Positions 33,955-41,936 of a DNA stretch of 64,000 nucleotides are shown here, in pieces. A model generated the notes under the pieces. The model saw only the letters and a list, made by a program, of their open reading frames with translations. It was not told the DNA's origin and searched no databases. The position numbers and the translations under genes were made by a program. How positions within the stretch are numbered: the first letter of the stretch is position 1; each line of letters begins with the position of its first letter. Origin of the DNA: Leisingera caerulea DSM 24564 (lineage in GTDB: Bacteria > Pseudomonadota > Alphaproteobacteria > Rhodobacterales > Rhodobacteraceae); the NCBI RefSeq assembly GCF_000473325.1, contig NZ_KI421513.1:3109217-3173216 (forward strand), read 5' to 3'.

Positions 33955-33985
33955 TTGACCTGAAGCCGGCTTCAAGTTGTATCAC
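33955..33985 (+). promoter_or_regulatory. tpm: MerR-type promoter upstream of tpm
   Basis: TTGACC (33955-33960) and TATCAC (33980-33985) are separated by 19 bp rather than 17. The spacer is centred on the perfect palindrome TGAAGCCGGCTTCA (33961-33974). A long spacer with a dyad inside is the hallmark of promoters activated by MerR-family regulators. The transcript would start near 33992, about 35 nt before tpm. No merR gene is in the window. Confidence 0.6.
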
Positions 33986-34026
33986 CGCGGGGCTTTGGAT
34001 TTTCTCAATGGAAGGAACGGCCCGTA

Positions 34027-34668
34027 ATGGATCAGGATTTCTGGCAGGCACGCTGGCGCGAAAACCGCATCGGCTTTCACGAGGCTGCGCCAAATACCCT
34101 GCTGGTAAAGCACTTTTCCCGGCTTGAATTGGCGGCGGGGCAAACTGTCTTTGTGCCGCTTTGCGGCAAGGCGCTGGATCTGGACTGGCTGTGCGGGCAG
34201 GGGCTGCGCGTGACAGGGATTGAGTTCAATCAGGACGCAGTCGAAGAAGTGTTCGCGCGCCAGGGGCTGAAGCCGGAGGTGTCGCATACAGGCTCTCTCT
34301 CACGCTATCAGGCCGGACGCCTGACCCTGTTCGCCGGGGATTTCTTTGCGCTGGCGGCAGGGCATCTTGGCCCTGTGGATGCGGTCTATGACCGGGCGGC
34401 CCTGGTTGCGGTCAAACCGGAAGACCGCGCGGCGTATACTACCCATCTCAACCAGGTTACGCGCACGGCAAAACAGATTCTGATCGGGTTTGATTATGAC
34501 CAGACCCTGATGGAGGGTCCGCCGTTTTCAGTGCCGGGCGAAACTGTTCAGGCGCTCTACCGGGACACCCATGCCATAACGCTGATCGAGGAACGCGCCG
34601 CAGACGGACGGATCGGCGAGCGTTGCAGCGCGCTGGAGCAGGCCTGGCTGCTGGAACCCCTGCCATAA
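34027..34668 (+). CDS. tpm: Thiopurine S-methyltransferase family protein
   Basis: A 213-residue SAM-dependent methyltransferase of the bacterial TPMT family. WQARWRENRIGFHEAAPN at the start, TVFVPLCGKALDLDWLCGQG (motif I), GIEFNQDAVEEVF and the VDAVYDRAALVAVKPEDR segment are all diagnostic. Bacterial Tpm can methylate selenium and tellurium compounds as well as thiols. The MerR-type promoter directly upstream would fit induction by metalloids or oxidants; this is inference. SD-like GGAAGGAA precedes the start by about 10 nt. Confidence 0.93.
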   Translation: MDQDFWQARWRENRIGFHEAAPNTLLVKHFSRLELAAGQTVFVPLCGKALDLDWLCGQGLRVTGIEFNQDAVEEVFARQGLKPEVSHTGSLSRYQAGRLTLFAGDFFALAAGHLGPVDAVYDRAALVAVKPEDRAAYTTHLNQVTRTAKQILIGFDYDQTLMEGPPFSVPGETVQALYRDTHAITLIEERAADGRIGERCSALEQAWLLEPLP

Positions 34669-34685
34669 GGCCGGCGGGCTGACAC

Positions 34686-34711
34686 GAAAACGGGTCCCCG
34701 AAGGGACCCGT
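34686..34711 (-). terminator. Rho-independent terminator after amtB
   Basis: Minus strand: ACGGGTCCC-TTCG-GGGACCCGT followed by TTTTCG. The same stem may also end tpm transcripts from the other side, but no T-run follows there. Confidence 0.82.
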
Positions 34712-34766
34712 CCGGTGCGACGTATGCACCGCCTGCCGTGAGTGGTGGCATTCGTCATTGCCGGGG

Positions 34767-35948
34767 TCAGCTGTTCATGTCGTATGCACGCTCACCGTGC
34801 ACTGAAAGATCGAGGCCGTTGGTCTCGCTTTCAAGGTCCACGCGCAGGGATGTGATCGCGGCGGTGAGTTTCACCAGCAGGATGGTCACCACCATGGTGA
34901 AGATACCGACGATCACCAGCGCGCCCAGCTGCGCGGCCCAGGCGCCGGCGCCGAAGACGGCAATCATGATAGTGCCGAAGATGCCGCCCACGCCATGCAC
35001 CGCGAAGACGTCCAGCGTGTCGTCAATTTGCATCCTGTTGCGGATCAGGTTGACCATCTCCTGGCACAGAACGCCGGCAACCGCGCCGATGATCAGCGCC
35101 TCCACCGGGCCGACAAAGCCGGAGGCGGGGGTGATCGAGGCGAGGCCCGCAATGGTGCCGGTGACCAGGCCCACGAGGGACGCCTTGCCGTATTTGATCT
35201 TTTCCCACAGCGCCCAGCTGAGCGAGGCCGTGGCGGCAGAAAGATGGGTCACGGTCAGTGCCATCGCCGCGCCGCCGTCGGCTGCCAGCTGCGAGCCGCC
35301 GTTGAAGCCGAACCAGCCGACCCACAGCATCGCGGCGCCGATCATCACATAGCCGGGGTTGTGCGGCGGGATGGTGCGGTTCTTGCGCGGCCCGAGGAAG
35401 AAGGCGATGATCAGTGCCGCAAGGCCTGCGGTTTCATGCACCACGATGCCGCCGGCAAAATCCTTGACGCCAATCTCGCCGAAGATGCCGCCATCGGCCA
35501 GAAAACCGCCGCCCCAGATCCAATGCACCACGGGCGCGTAGCACAGCAGCATCCAGAGGCCGGAGAACACCAGCACGAAGCCGAAACCCACACGCTCAAC
35601 ATAGGCGCCGACGATCAGTGCGGGCGTGATGATTGCAAAGGTCATCTGGAAGGCAAAGAACAGAACCTCGGGCAGGGTGCCCGACAGGCTGTCGGCGGTG
35701 ACACCGTTCAGGAACATCTTGTCCAGCCCGCCCCACAGGCCGCTGGTGCCGCTTCCGAAGGCGATTGTGTACCCGAAGGCCAGCCACAAGACGCTCATCA
35801 AACAGGCAATGGCGTAGCAATGCATGAAGACGCTGAGCACATTGCGGGCACGCACAAGGCCGCCGTAAAACAGGGCCAGCCCTGGCAGTGTCATGAAGAG
35901 GACCAGGGCCGTGGCCACAATGATCCATGCGGTATCCGCTCCGTTCAT
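34767..35948 (-). CDS. amtB: Ammonium transporter
   Basis: Ammonium channel of the inner membrane. The 393-residue protein has eleven predicted helices and the family signature FAGGIVVHETAG, with pore His171; the second pore histidine is in DVFAVHGVGGIFG. GLALFYGGLVRARNVLSV lies near the N-terminus. There is no cleavable signal, as in many alphaproteobacterial homologues. glnK, which normally precedes amtB, is absent. AAGGA site before ATG 35948. The dyad at 36024-36038 may be regulatory. Confidence 0.95.
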   Translation of the reverse strand: MNGADTAWIIVATALVLFMTLPGLALFYGGLVRARNVLSVFMHCYAIACLMSVLWLAFGYTIAFGSGTSGLWGGLDKMFLNGVTADSLSGTLPEVLFFAFQMTFAIITPALIVGAYVERVGFGFVLVFSGLWMLLCYAPVVHWIWGGGFLADGGIFGEIGVKDFAGGIVVHETAGLAALIIAFFLGPRKNRTIPPHNPGYVMIGAAMLWVGWFGFNGGSQLAADGGAAMALTVTHLSAATASLSWALWEKIKYGKASLVGLVTGTIAGLASITPASGFVGPVEALIIGAVAGVLCQEMVNLIRNRMQIDDTLDVFAVHGVGGIFGTIMIAVFGAGAWAAQLGALVIVGIFTMVVTILLVKLTAAITSLRVDLESETNGLDLSVHGERAYDMNS

Positions 35949-36023
35949 CCGATTGTTCCTTCCCCTCGAAAACCGTTGGGATCAGGAGAAAGCGGAAAGC
36001 CCGCGCAGAAAAAAGCGGCAGGG

Positions 36024-36038
36024 GTGCGGAGAGCGCAC
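36024..36038 (-). promoter_or_regulatory. Possible NtrC-type dyad upstream of amtB
   Basis: GTGCG-GAGAG-CGCAC is a perfect inverted repeat about 75 bp upstream of amtB. A GTGC/GCAC pair with a short spacer is reminiscent of NtrC half-sites. No sigma-54 -24/-12 pair was found. Tentative. Confidence 0.3.
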
Positions 36039-36087
36039 AAAAACGGGGCTTTTTTGCAAATGCCGAAAAATTGGGCGGCACTGGGGG

Positions 36088-36579
36088 TCAGCTGCCCGTT
36101 TCGCGTTCGATTTGGGAAACTGCTTGCGCCAGCAAGTCCAGCGCATGGTCGCGGGTGGCGGCGCGGACCTTGTCCCGCCCGATGGCGCCGTATTCCACCG
36201 TTTCGGTGACGGTCTCCTGGCCGCTGCGGGCGAGGCCAAAGCAGATGCGGCCCTCGGGCTTGAACTCTGACCCGCCGGGGCCGGCAATGCCGGTGACGGA
36301 GACCGCCAGCGTCACGCCTGCGTTCGCCAGCGCGCCAGCGGCCATTTCGGCGGCGACCTCCTCGCTGACCGCGCCCACAGCATCCAGCGTCTCCGTCTTG
36401 ACCCCCAGCATCTGCATCTTGGCTGCGTTGGAGTAGGTGACAAAGCCCCGGTCCACCACGGCGGAGGAGCCGGGGATGTCGGTCAGCGCTGCGGCAATCA
36501 TCCCGCCAGTGCAGCTTTCAGCCGTGGCGATGGTAATGCCAGCAGCAGTGGCGCGGCGGATGAGCTCTGCGGTGTCCAT
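36088..36579 (-). CDS. pncC: Nicotinamide-nucleotide amidase (CinA C-terminal domain)
   Basis: Deamidates nicotinamide mononucleotide to recycle NAD. The stand-alone 163-residue domain has TAESCTGGMIAAALTDIPG at the N-terminus, FVTYSNAAK, and VTGIAGPGG, the three blocks of the PncC/CinA-C family. It lacks the MoCF-like N-terminal domain of full CinA. The start at ATG 36579 is two bases past the pgpA stop (TGATAATG); a GTG at 36585 overlapping it is an alternative. Last gene of the ispDF-pgpA-pncC operon. Confidence 0.92.
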   Translation of the reverse strand: MDTAELIRRATAAGITIATAESCTGGMIAAALTDIPGSSAVVDRGFVTYSNAAKMQMLGVKTETLDAVGAVSEEVAAEMAAGALANAGVTLAVSVTGIAGPGGSEFKPEGRICFGLARSGQETVTETVEYGAIGRDKVRAATRDHALDLLAQAVSQIERETGS

Positions 36580-36581
36580 TA

Positions 36582-37088
36582 TCACATTCCTAGAACACCG
36601 TGGGACAGGAATGCCAGCGCAACAACGCCGATGGCGGCCATGATGCCGGCAATAACGTCATCCATCATCACGCCGGTCGCCCCCTTCTGCCGGTCGGCCC
36701 AGCCGACGGGGCCGGGCTTCCAGACGTCGAACAGGCGGAACAGCACAAAGGCGGCAATCCAGCCCGGCCACAGGGCGGTGATCTCGATATCATGCGCCCA
36801 GGCGGGATAGGAAATGGCCCAAAGTGCAATGAACTGGCCTGCGACCTCATCCAGGACAAATTCCGACGGGTCCATATTCTCGCGGTTGCGGGTCATGGCC
36901 TCTGCCGCCCAGACGCCCACCACCATGCAGAGCACGGTCGCCAGCGCCAGTAGCAAGAAGCCGCCCAGCTGATGCAACGCATAGGCCATGGGAAGCGCTG
37001 CAAGCGAACCCCAGGTTCCAGGCGCCGGGCGCAGATAGCCGATGCCGCCCACGGTGCCGATCAGGAAGGCCAGATGCGATCTCTTCAT
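36582..37088 (-). CDS. pgpA: Phosphatidylglycerophosphatase A
   Basis: Removes phosphate from phosphatidylglycerophosphate to give phosphatidylglycerol. The 168-residue membrane protein has [20 protein letters not shown] near the N-terminus, then the acid-rich [15 protein letters not shown] block, [17 protein letters not shown] and [10 protein letters not shown], all typical of PgpA. It overlaps ispDF by 4 nt upstream (ATGA) and abuts pncC downstream, a common Rhodobacterales cluster. Confidence 0.94.
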   Translation of the reverse strand: MKRSHLAFLIGTVGGIGYLRPAPGTWGSLAALPMAYALHQLGGFLLLALATVLCMVVGVWAAEAMTRNRENMDPSEFVLDEVAGQFIALWAISYPAWAHDIEITALWPGWIAAFVLFRLFDVWKPGPVGWADRQKGATGVMMDDVIAGIMAAIGVVALAFLSHGVLGM

Positions 37089-38221
37089 GGTTTCACCAGC
37101 GCTGCGGTGGCGATGGCGGCGATGCCCTCGCCGCGGCCGGTGAAGCCAAGGCGCTCGGACGTTGTAGCCTTGATCGACACCCGGCTGGCCTCGATGCCCA
37201 GGATCTCTGCCATGACGCTGCGCATTTTGGCCGCATGCGGGCCGACCTTGGGGTATTCGCAGACCAGGGTGCAGTCCACATTCGACAGGGTGAAGCCCAT
37301 CTCGCGCGCCAGATTGGCGGCGTGGCGCAGGAAAATCTCGCTGGCGGCACCCTTCCACTGCGGGTCAGAGGGCGGGAAGTGCTGGCCGATATCGCCCTGC
37401 GCCAGGGCACCATAGATGGCGTCGGTGACGGCGTGCATGCCCACGTCGGCGTCGGAATGGCCCTGCAGGGTCTTCTCGTGCGGGATTTCGACACCGCAGA
37501 GGATCACGCTGTCGCCGGGGCCGAACCGGTGCACGTCGTAGCCATTGCCAAGCCTGATATCCATGTCTGCTCCCAGTATGCGCTCCGCCCGGGCAAAATC
37601 CTCTGGGCGGGTGATTTTGATATTGTCGGGCTCGCCCGGAATGATGCGGACGTCAAGCCCTGCGGCGCGGGCGACCTCCACGTCATCCGCTGCTCCGCCC
37701 GGGTGGGCGAGGTGCGCGGCGAGGATGTCCTGATAGCGGAAGCCCTGCGGCGTTTGCGCCGCAAACAGGCCGTTGCGGTCCTGGGTGCCGGTCACGCTGC
37801 CGTCGGCGCCAGTCCACAGCGCATCGGTGACGGCAAGCGCCGGCGCTGCTGCAGGTCCGAGGTCCAGTGCATTGATAATGCCGTGAATCAGAGCCGTGCT
37901 GACACAGGGTCGGGCGGCGTCATGGATCAGAACTTTATCCACGCCGCGGCCATCCAGAGCCTTCAGCCCGTTCAGGGCAGAGGCCGCCCGCTCGGCTCCG
38001 CCTTCGGCAAGGATCAAACCGGGTTTTCCGGAAAATTCCGTCCAAGCGTGAGGGTCGTCCGCGGAGAGAACCAGAACGGTGAAATCCACCCCCGCCTTTT
38101 CAAAAGCGTCCAGCGTCCAGTCGATCACCCGGCGGCCATTCAGCGGGCGCCACTGCTTGGGCGTGCCGCCGCCCGCGCGGGTGCCGCGTCCGGCGGCGAC
38201 GATCAGGGCGGCTGTGGTCAT
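37085..38221 (-). CDS. ispDF: Bifunctional IspD/IspF (isoprenoid precursor synthesis)
   Basis: One 378-residue protein that does two non-consecutive steps of the MEP pathway: MEP cytidylyltransferase (IspD, about residues 1-215) and MECDP synthase (IspF, about 222-378). The IspD half has [21 protein letters not shown] and HDAARPCV. The IspF half has [35 protein letters not shown] and [19 protein letters not shown]. The enzyme between them (IspE) is elsewhere. Fusion is usual in alphaproteobacteria. First gene of the ispDF-pgpA-pncC operon, divergent from dusB. Confidence 0.96.
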   Translation of the reverse strand: MTTAALIVAAGRGTRAGGGTPKQWRPLNGRRVIDWTLDAFEKAGVDFTVLVLSADDPHAWTEFSGKPGLILAEGGAERAASALNGLKALDGRGVDKVLIHDAARPCVSTALIHGIINALDLGPAAAPALAVTDALWTGADGSVTGTQDRNGLFAAQTPQGFRYQDILAAHLAHPGGAADDVEVARAAGLDVRIIPGEPDNIKITRPEDFARAERILGADMDIRLGNGYDVHRFGPGDSVILCGVEIPHEKTLQGHSDADVGMHAVTDAIYGALAQGDIGQHFPPSDPQWKGAASEIFLRHAANLAREMGFTLSNVDCTLVCEYPKVGPHAAKMRSVMAEILGIEASRVSIKATTSERLGFTGRGEGIAAIATAALVKP

Positions 38222-38268
38222 GAAGGCCTCATTGCAAATCCGGTCTTTGTTTATGAGGTGGCGCGTGG

Positions 38269-38401
38269 TTAGGCAATCACCTGGCGGAATGTGCCTAAAA
38301 ATTAGGCAAACAGCGGCTGACTGTGCCTTGCAGAGGGCGGTTTCATTGCTGCATAGCAGGGACTTCGGATAAAAACGCTTCAGTTGCACAAGGATTAGGC
38401 A
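38269..38401. promoter_or_regulatory. TTAGGCA operator cluster between ispDF and dusB-ntrBC
   Basis: TTAGGCA occurs at 38269-38275, 38302-38308 and 38395-38401, and its complement TGCCTAA at 38292-38298. The middle pair forms the perfect 17-bp dyad TGCCTAAAAATTAGGCA (38292-38308). Its size and layout (5-bp arms, 7-bp centre) resemble enteric NtrC sites although the bases differ. The last copy lies between the ribosome site and start codon of dusB. It may serve autoregulation of the ntr operon. Regulator identity is inferred. Confidence 0.5.
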
Positions 38402-38402
38402 G

Positions 38403-39389
38403 TTGTCCTTCACGCTTGGAACCACCTCGATGTCTCCGCCGATTGCATTGGCGCCGATGGCCGGAATCACCGACCGTCCGTTCCGGGATCTGGTCCGCTC
38501 CTTCGGCGCCGGGCTTATGGTGAGCGAGATGGTGGCAAGCCAGGAGATGGTGCAGGCCAAGCCCGGCGTGCGCGAACGGGCTGAGTTGAGCGCGGATGTG
38601 GAAAACACCGCGGTGCAGCTGGCGGGGCGTGAGGAATACTGGATCGCCGAGGCCGCCAAGCAGGTCGCGGGACAGGGCGCGCGGATCATCGACATCAACA
38701 TGGGCTGCCCGGCCAAGAAGGTGACCAACGGCTATTCCGGATCGGCCCTGCTGAAGACGCCGGATCACGCGCTGCGGCTGATCGAGGCGGTGGTCGGCGC
38801 GGTGGATGTGCCGGTGACGCTGAAGACGCGGCTGGGCTGGGACGATACCTGCCTGAACGCCCCCGATGTGGCGCGCCGCGCGGCGGAGGCCGGGGTGCAG
38901 ATGGTGACGATCCACGGCCGCACCCGCTGCCAGTTCTATAAAGGCTCCGCCGATTGGGCGGCGATCCGGGCCGTCAAGGACGCGGTGACTGTACCGGTGC
39001 TGGCGAATGGCGATATCGTCGATACCGCGGCTGCGCGGCAGGCGCTGGAGTTGTCGGGTGCGGACGGTGTGATGATCGGGCGCGGCGCGGAAGGCAAGCC
39101 CTGGCTGCTGGCAGAGGTCTCCCATCACCTGTGGGGCACCCCGGCGCCGGAGATCCCGGAAGGGGATGCATTTATCCGAATGGTTTCAGAGCATTACCTG
39201 GCAATGCTTGATTTCTATGGGCAAGACCTGGGCGTGCGCGTCGCGCGCAAGCATCTGGGCTGGTACATGGACGAGGCCGGGACCGGCCCCGCGATGCGCC
39301 GGGCGGTGCTGACGCAAAAAGACCCGGCAGAGGTCCTGGCCCTGCTGCCGGACGCTCTGAGCGCGCAAAGTGCGGAGGCCGCCGCATGA
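38403..39389 (+). CDS. dusB: tRNA-dihydrouridine synthase (DusB/NifR3)
   Basis: FMN enzyme that reduces uridines in tRNA D-loops. The 328-residue protein has [16 protein letters not shown] (flavin site), catalytic Cys102 in [14 protein letters not shown], and [14 protein letters not shown]. The start is TTG 38403: AAGGA lies 8 nt upstream, and the extra N-terminal residues match the family, whereas the first ATG would cut too close to the flavin loop. As the nifR3 gene it leads the ntrB-ntrC operon, as in Rhodobacter and Azospirillum. It overlaps ntrB by 4 nt. Confidence 0.93.
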   Translation: MSFTLGTTSMSPPIALAPMAGITDRPFRDLVRSFGAGLMVSEMVASQEMVQAKPGVRERAELSADVENTAVQLAGREEYWIAEAAKQVAGQGARIIDINMGCPAKKVTNGYSGSALLKTPDHALRLIEAVVGAVDVPVTLKTRLGWDDTCLNAPDVARRAAEAGVQMVTIHGRTRCQFYKGSADWAAIRAVKDAVTVPVLANGDIVDTAAARQALELSGADGVMIGRGAEGKPWLLAEVSHHLWGTPAPEIPEGDAFIRMVSEHYLAMLDFYGQDLGVRVARKHLGWYMDEAGTGPAMRRAVLTQKDPAEVLALLPDALSAQSAEAAA

Positions 39390-40465
39390 TGGACAGTGCC
39401 GCCCTTTGGGCCTCCCTGCCGGTGCCTGCGTTTCTGATCGACGCCTGGGACAACATTGCCGATGTAAATGCAGCCGGAGAGGGGTTTTTGAACACCTCCC
39501 GCAAGGCTTTGCTGGGGCAGCCGGTCTGGGACACGCTGGCGATCGACGCTCCGATCGAGGACGCGTTTGCCCGCGCCCGGGTGCAGGGCACACCGCTGTT
39601 CGTGAATGACATCGACGTGGGCTCCGGCAGCCGGGCGCCGCTGCAGTGCGGGGTGCAGATCGCCTCGCTGCAGGGGCAGGAGGGGGTGATGCTGCTGATG
39701 GTCACCCCGCGGGAGCTGGCCGGACGGATGACCCAGACCCATTCCGCCAAATCCGCCGCGGCCTCGGCCATTGGCATGGCGGAGATGCTGGCGCATGAGA
39801 TCAAGAACCCGCTGGCAGGCATCACCGGTGCAGCGCAGCTCCTCAGCATGAACCTGGGGCCGGAGGACCTGGAACTGACCGACCTGATCGTTAGCGAAAG
39901 CCGCCGCATCGTGAAGCTGCTGGAGCAGGTGGAGCAGTTCGGAAATCTGTCGGAACCGGCCTTTCAGCCGGTGAACCTGCATGATGTGCTGGACCGGGCG
40001 CGGCGGTCCGCTTTGCTGGGGTTCGGCGCCCATATGACCATCACCGAGGAATACGACCCCTCGCTGCCGATGGCCTGGGGGGATGCGGATCAGCTGCTGC
40101 AGGTGGTGCTGAACTTGTTGAAGAACGCCTCTGAAGCTGCTGACCCCAAAGGCGGGCATATCCATATCCGCACCTACTATGAGCATTCTTTCCGGCTGCG
40201 CCGCAGTGACGGGACCGGCAAGCTGCTGCCCCTGCAGATCGAGATTATCGACGACGGGCCGGGGCTGCCGGAAAAGATCAGGGATGATATTTTCGACCCG
40301 TTTGTGTCGGGCCGGGAGAATGGCACCGGGCTGGGCCTTGCTTTGGTGAGCAAGATCGTCTCGGAGCATAATGGCTGGATATCGGTAAGCTCGGTTCCCG
40401 GGCGCACGGTGTTCCGGCTGTCGCTGTCGCGCGTGCCGCGTGACGGAAAACCGCAGGAGAGCTGA
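39386..40465 (+). CDS. ntrB: Nitrogen-regulation sensor kinase NtrB
   Basis: Histidine kinase/phosphatase that controls NtrC in response to nitrogen status via PII. The 359-residue soluble protein has a PAS domain (about 5-110), the phospho-acceptor His137 in MLAHEIKNPLAGI, and a HATPase domain with NLLKNASEAA, DDGPGLPEKI and GTGLGLALVSKIV. It overlaps dusB upstream and is followed after 3 nt by ntrC. PII (glnB) is not in the window. Confidence 0.95.
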   Translation: MMDSAALWASLPVPAFLIDAWDNIADVNAAGEGFLNTSRKALLGQPVWDTLAIDAPIEDAFARARVQGTPLFVNDIDVGSGSRAPLQCGVQIASLQGQEGVMLLMVTPRELAGRMTQTHSAKSAAASAIGMAEMLAHEIKNPLAGITGAAQLLSMNLGPEDLELTDLIVSESRRIVKLLEQVEQFGNLSEPAFQPVNLHDVLDRARRSALLGFGAHMTITEEYDPSLPMAWGDADQLLQVVLNLLKNASEAADPKGGHIHIRTYYEHSFRLRRSDGTGKLLPLQIEIIDDGPGLPEKIRDDIFDPFVSGRENGTGLGLALVSKIVSEHNGWISVSSVPGRTVFRLSLSRVPRDGKPQES

Positions 40466-40468
40466 TCT

Positions 40469-41836
40469 ATGGACGGCACCGTTCTGGTCGCTGACGACGA
40501 CCGCACCATCCGCACCGTTCTGACCCAGGCGCTGACCCGCGCCGGGTGCAAGGTGCATGCGACCTCATCGCTGACCACGCTGATGCGCTGGGTGGGCGAG
40601 GGCAAGGGCGATGTTGTAATATCGGACGTGATGATGCCGGACGGGAACGGGCTGGAGATGCTGCCCAAGATCCAGTCCGACCGCCCCGGGCTGCCGGTGA
40701 TCGTGATCTCGGCGCAGAACACCATCATGACGGCCATCAAGGCGGAAGAGGCTGATGCCTATGATTATCTGCCCAAGCCCTTTGACCTGCCGGAACTGAT
40801 GAAGCGCACAGCCAAGGCGCTGGCGGCCAAGCGGGTGGCGCCGGGCGTCCAGAAAGGCGAGGCGCAGGAACGGCCGGAGGAACTGCCGCTGATCGGCCGC
40901 AGCGAGGTGATGCAGACGCTGTACCGCTTGATTGCCCGGGTGATGAACACCGATCTGCCGCTGCTGATCACCGGTGAAAGCGGCACCGGCAAGTCCCTGA
41001 TTGCGCAGGCTATTCATGATTTTTCCGACCGCCGGACGCTGCCCTTTGTGCATGCCGATGCCGCCAGCCTGATTGAGCTGGAAGGCCCGGCGCGGCTGCT
41101 GGCGCAGGCTAAGGGCGGCACGCTGGTGATTGATGAACTGGCGGACCTGCCGGAAGAGGCGCAGGCGCGGCTGGTGCGGATGATGGACAGCCCCGGCGAC
41201 CACGCGCCGCGCTTCATCGCCTCCAGTCAGAAGGACCTGGCATCCGCGATGGAGGCAGGTGAATTGCGCCAGGACCTGTATTACCGGATCTGCGGCACCG
41301 CGCTGCATGTGCCGGCCCTGCGCGAGCGGGTGGAGGACATTCCGCTGCTGTCGGAGCATTTCCTGATCCGGGCCGAAAATGAGGGCGCGCCGCACCGGGT
41401 GCTGAGCGAGGGCGCGCGCGAAGTGCTGCGCCATTTCGCCTGGCCGGGCAATGTGCGGCAGCTGGAAAACGCGGTGCGCCGCCTGGCCCTGACCGCGCGC
41501 GGGGAGGAGATCACCCAGGCCGATGCAGCCGCGGTGCTGGGGCCGCAGACCGGGCCGGAGCCTGCAGTGGCCGGCCTCTCCAATGAGAAATTGTCCGAAT
41601 CCGTCGGCCGCCACTTGCAGCGCTATTTCGACCTGCATGGAGACATGCTGCCGCCGCCCGGCCTCTACATGCGGCTGCTGCGCGAGGTGGAGACGCCCTT
41701 GATCGAGATTGCGCTGGCGGCGACTGGCGGAAACCAGGCAAAATGCGCCGAACTGCTGGGGATCAACCGGAATACCTTGCGTAAGAAGATCACTGATCTG
41801 GATATTGAGGTGACACGCCGCCGCAAACTGATGTAA
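40469..41836 (+). CDS. ntrC: Nitrogen-regulation response regulator NtrC
   Basis: A 455-residue regulator: receiver with Asp53 ([10 protein letters not shown]), AAA+ domain with Walker A at 169-176 (GESGTGKS) and Walker [12 protein letters not shown], and a C-terminal Fis helix-turn-helix ([20 protein letters not shown]). The GAFTGA loop that contacts sigma-54 is missing: the sequence goes from [19 protein letters not shown] straight to Walker B. NtrC of Rhodobacter capsulatus is known to lack it and to work with the housekeeping sigma factor. Followed by a hairpin and ntrY. Confidence 0.95.
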   Translation: MDGTVLVADDDRTIRTVLTQALTRAGCKVHATSSLTTLMRWVGEGKGDVVISDVMMPDGNGLEMLPKIQSDRPGLPVIVISAQNTIMTAIKAEEADAYDYLPKPFDLPELMKRTAKALAAKRVAPGVQKGEAQERPEELPLIGRSEVMQTLYRLIARVMNTDLPLLITGESGTGKSLIAQAIHDFSDRRTLPFVHADAASLIELEGPARLLAQAKGGTLVIDELADLPEEAQARLVRMMDSPGDHAPRFIASSQKDLASAMEAGELRQDLYYRICGTALHVPALRERVEDIPLLSEHFLIRAENEGAPHRVLSEGAREVLRHFAWPGNVRQLENAVRRLALTARGEEITQADAAAVLGPQTGPEPAVAGLSNEKLSESVGRHLQRYFDLHGDMLPPPGLYMRLLREVETPLIEIALAATGGNQAKCAELLGINRNTLRKKITDLDIEVTRRRKLM

Positions 41837-41840
41837 TATC

Positions 41841-41912
41841 GCCACAGAAATGTGGCTTTGCCGTGAATTTCCTAGGCAGGGCCACGAGATATGGCGGTGA
41901 CTCGCAAAGAGT
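41841..41912 (+). promoter_or_regulatory. Hairpin after ntrC and paired GANTC sites before ntrY
   Basis: GCCACA-GAAA-TGTGGC (41841-41856) followed by TTT is a weak terminator. GACTC-GCAAA-GAGTC (41898-41912) is a dyad in which both arms are GANTC, the CcrM methylation site, 25-39 bp before the ntrY start. Cell-cycle-linked control of ntrYX is possible but unproven. Confidence 0.4.
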
Positions 41913-41936
41913 CGCACATCAGGATGAGGGCAGTAA

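Noticed and set aside
35949..36087. Sigma-54 promoter for amtB
   Set aside because: No GG-N10-GC (-24/-12) pair was found on the minus strand.
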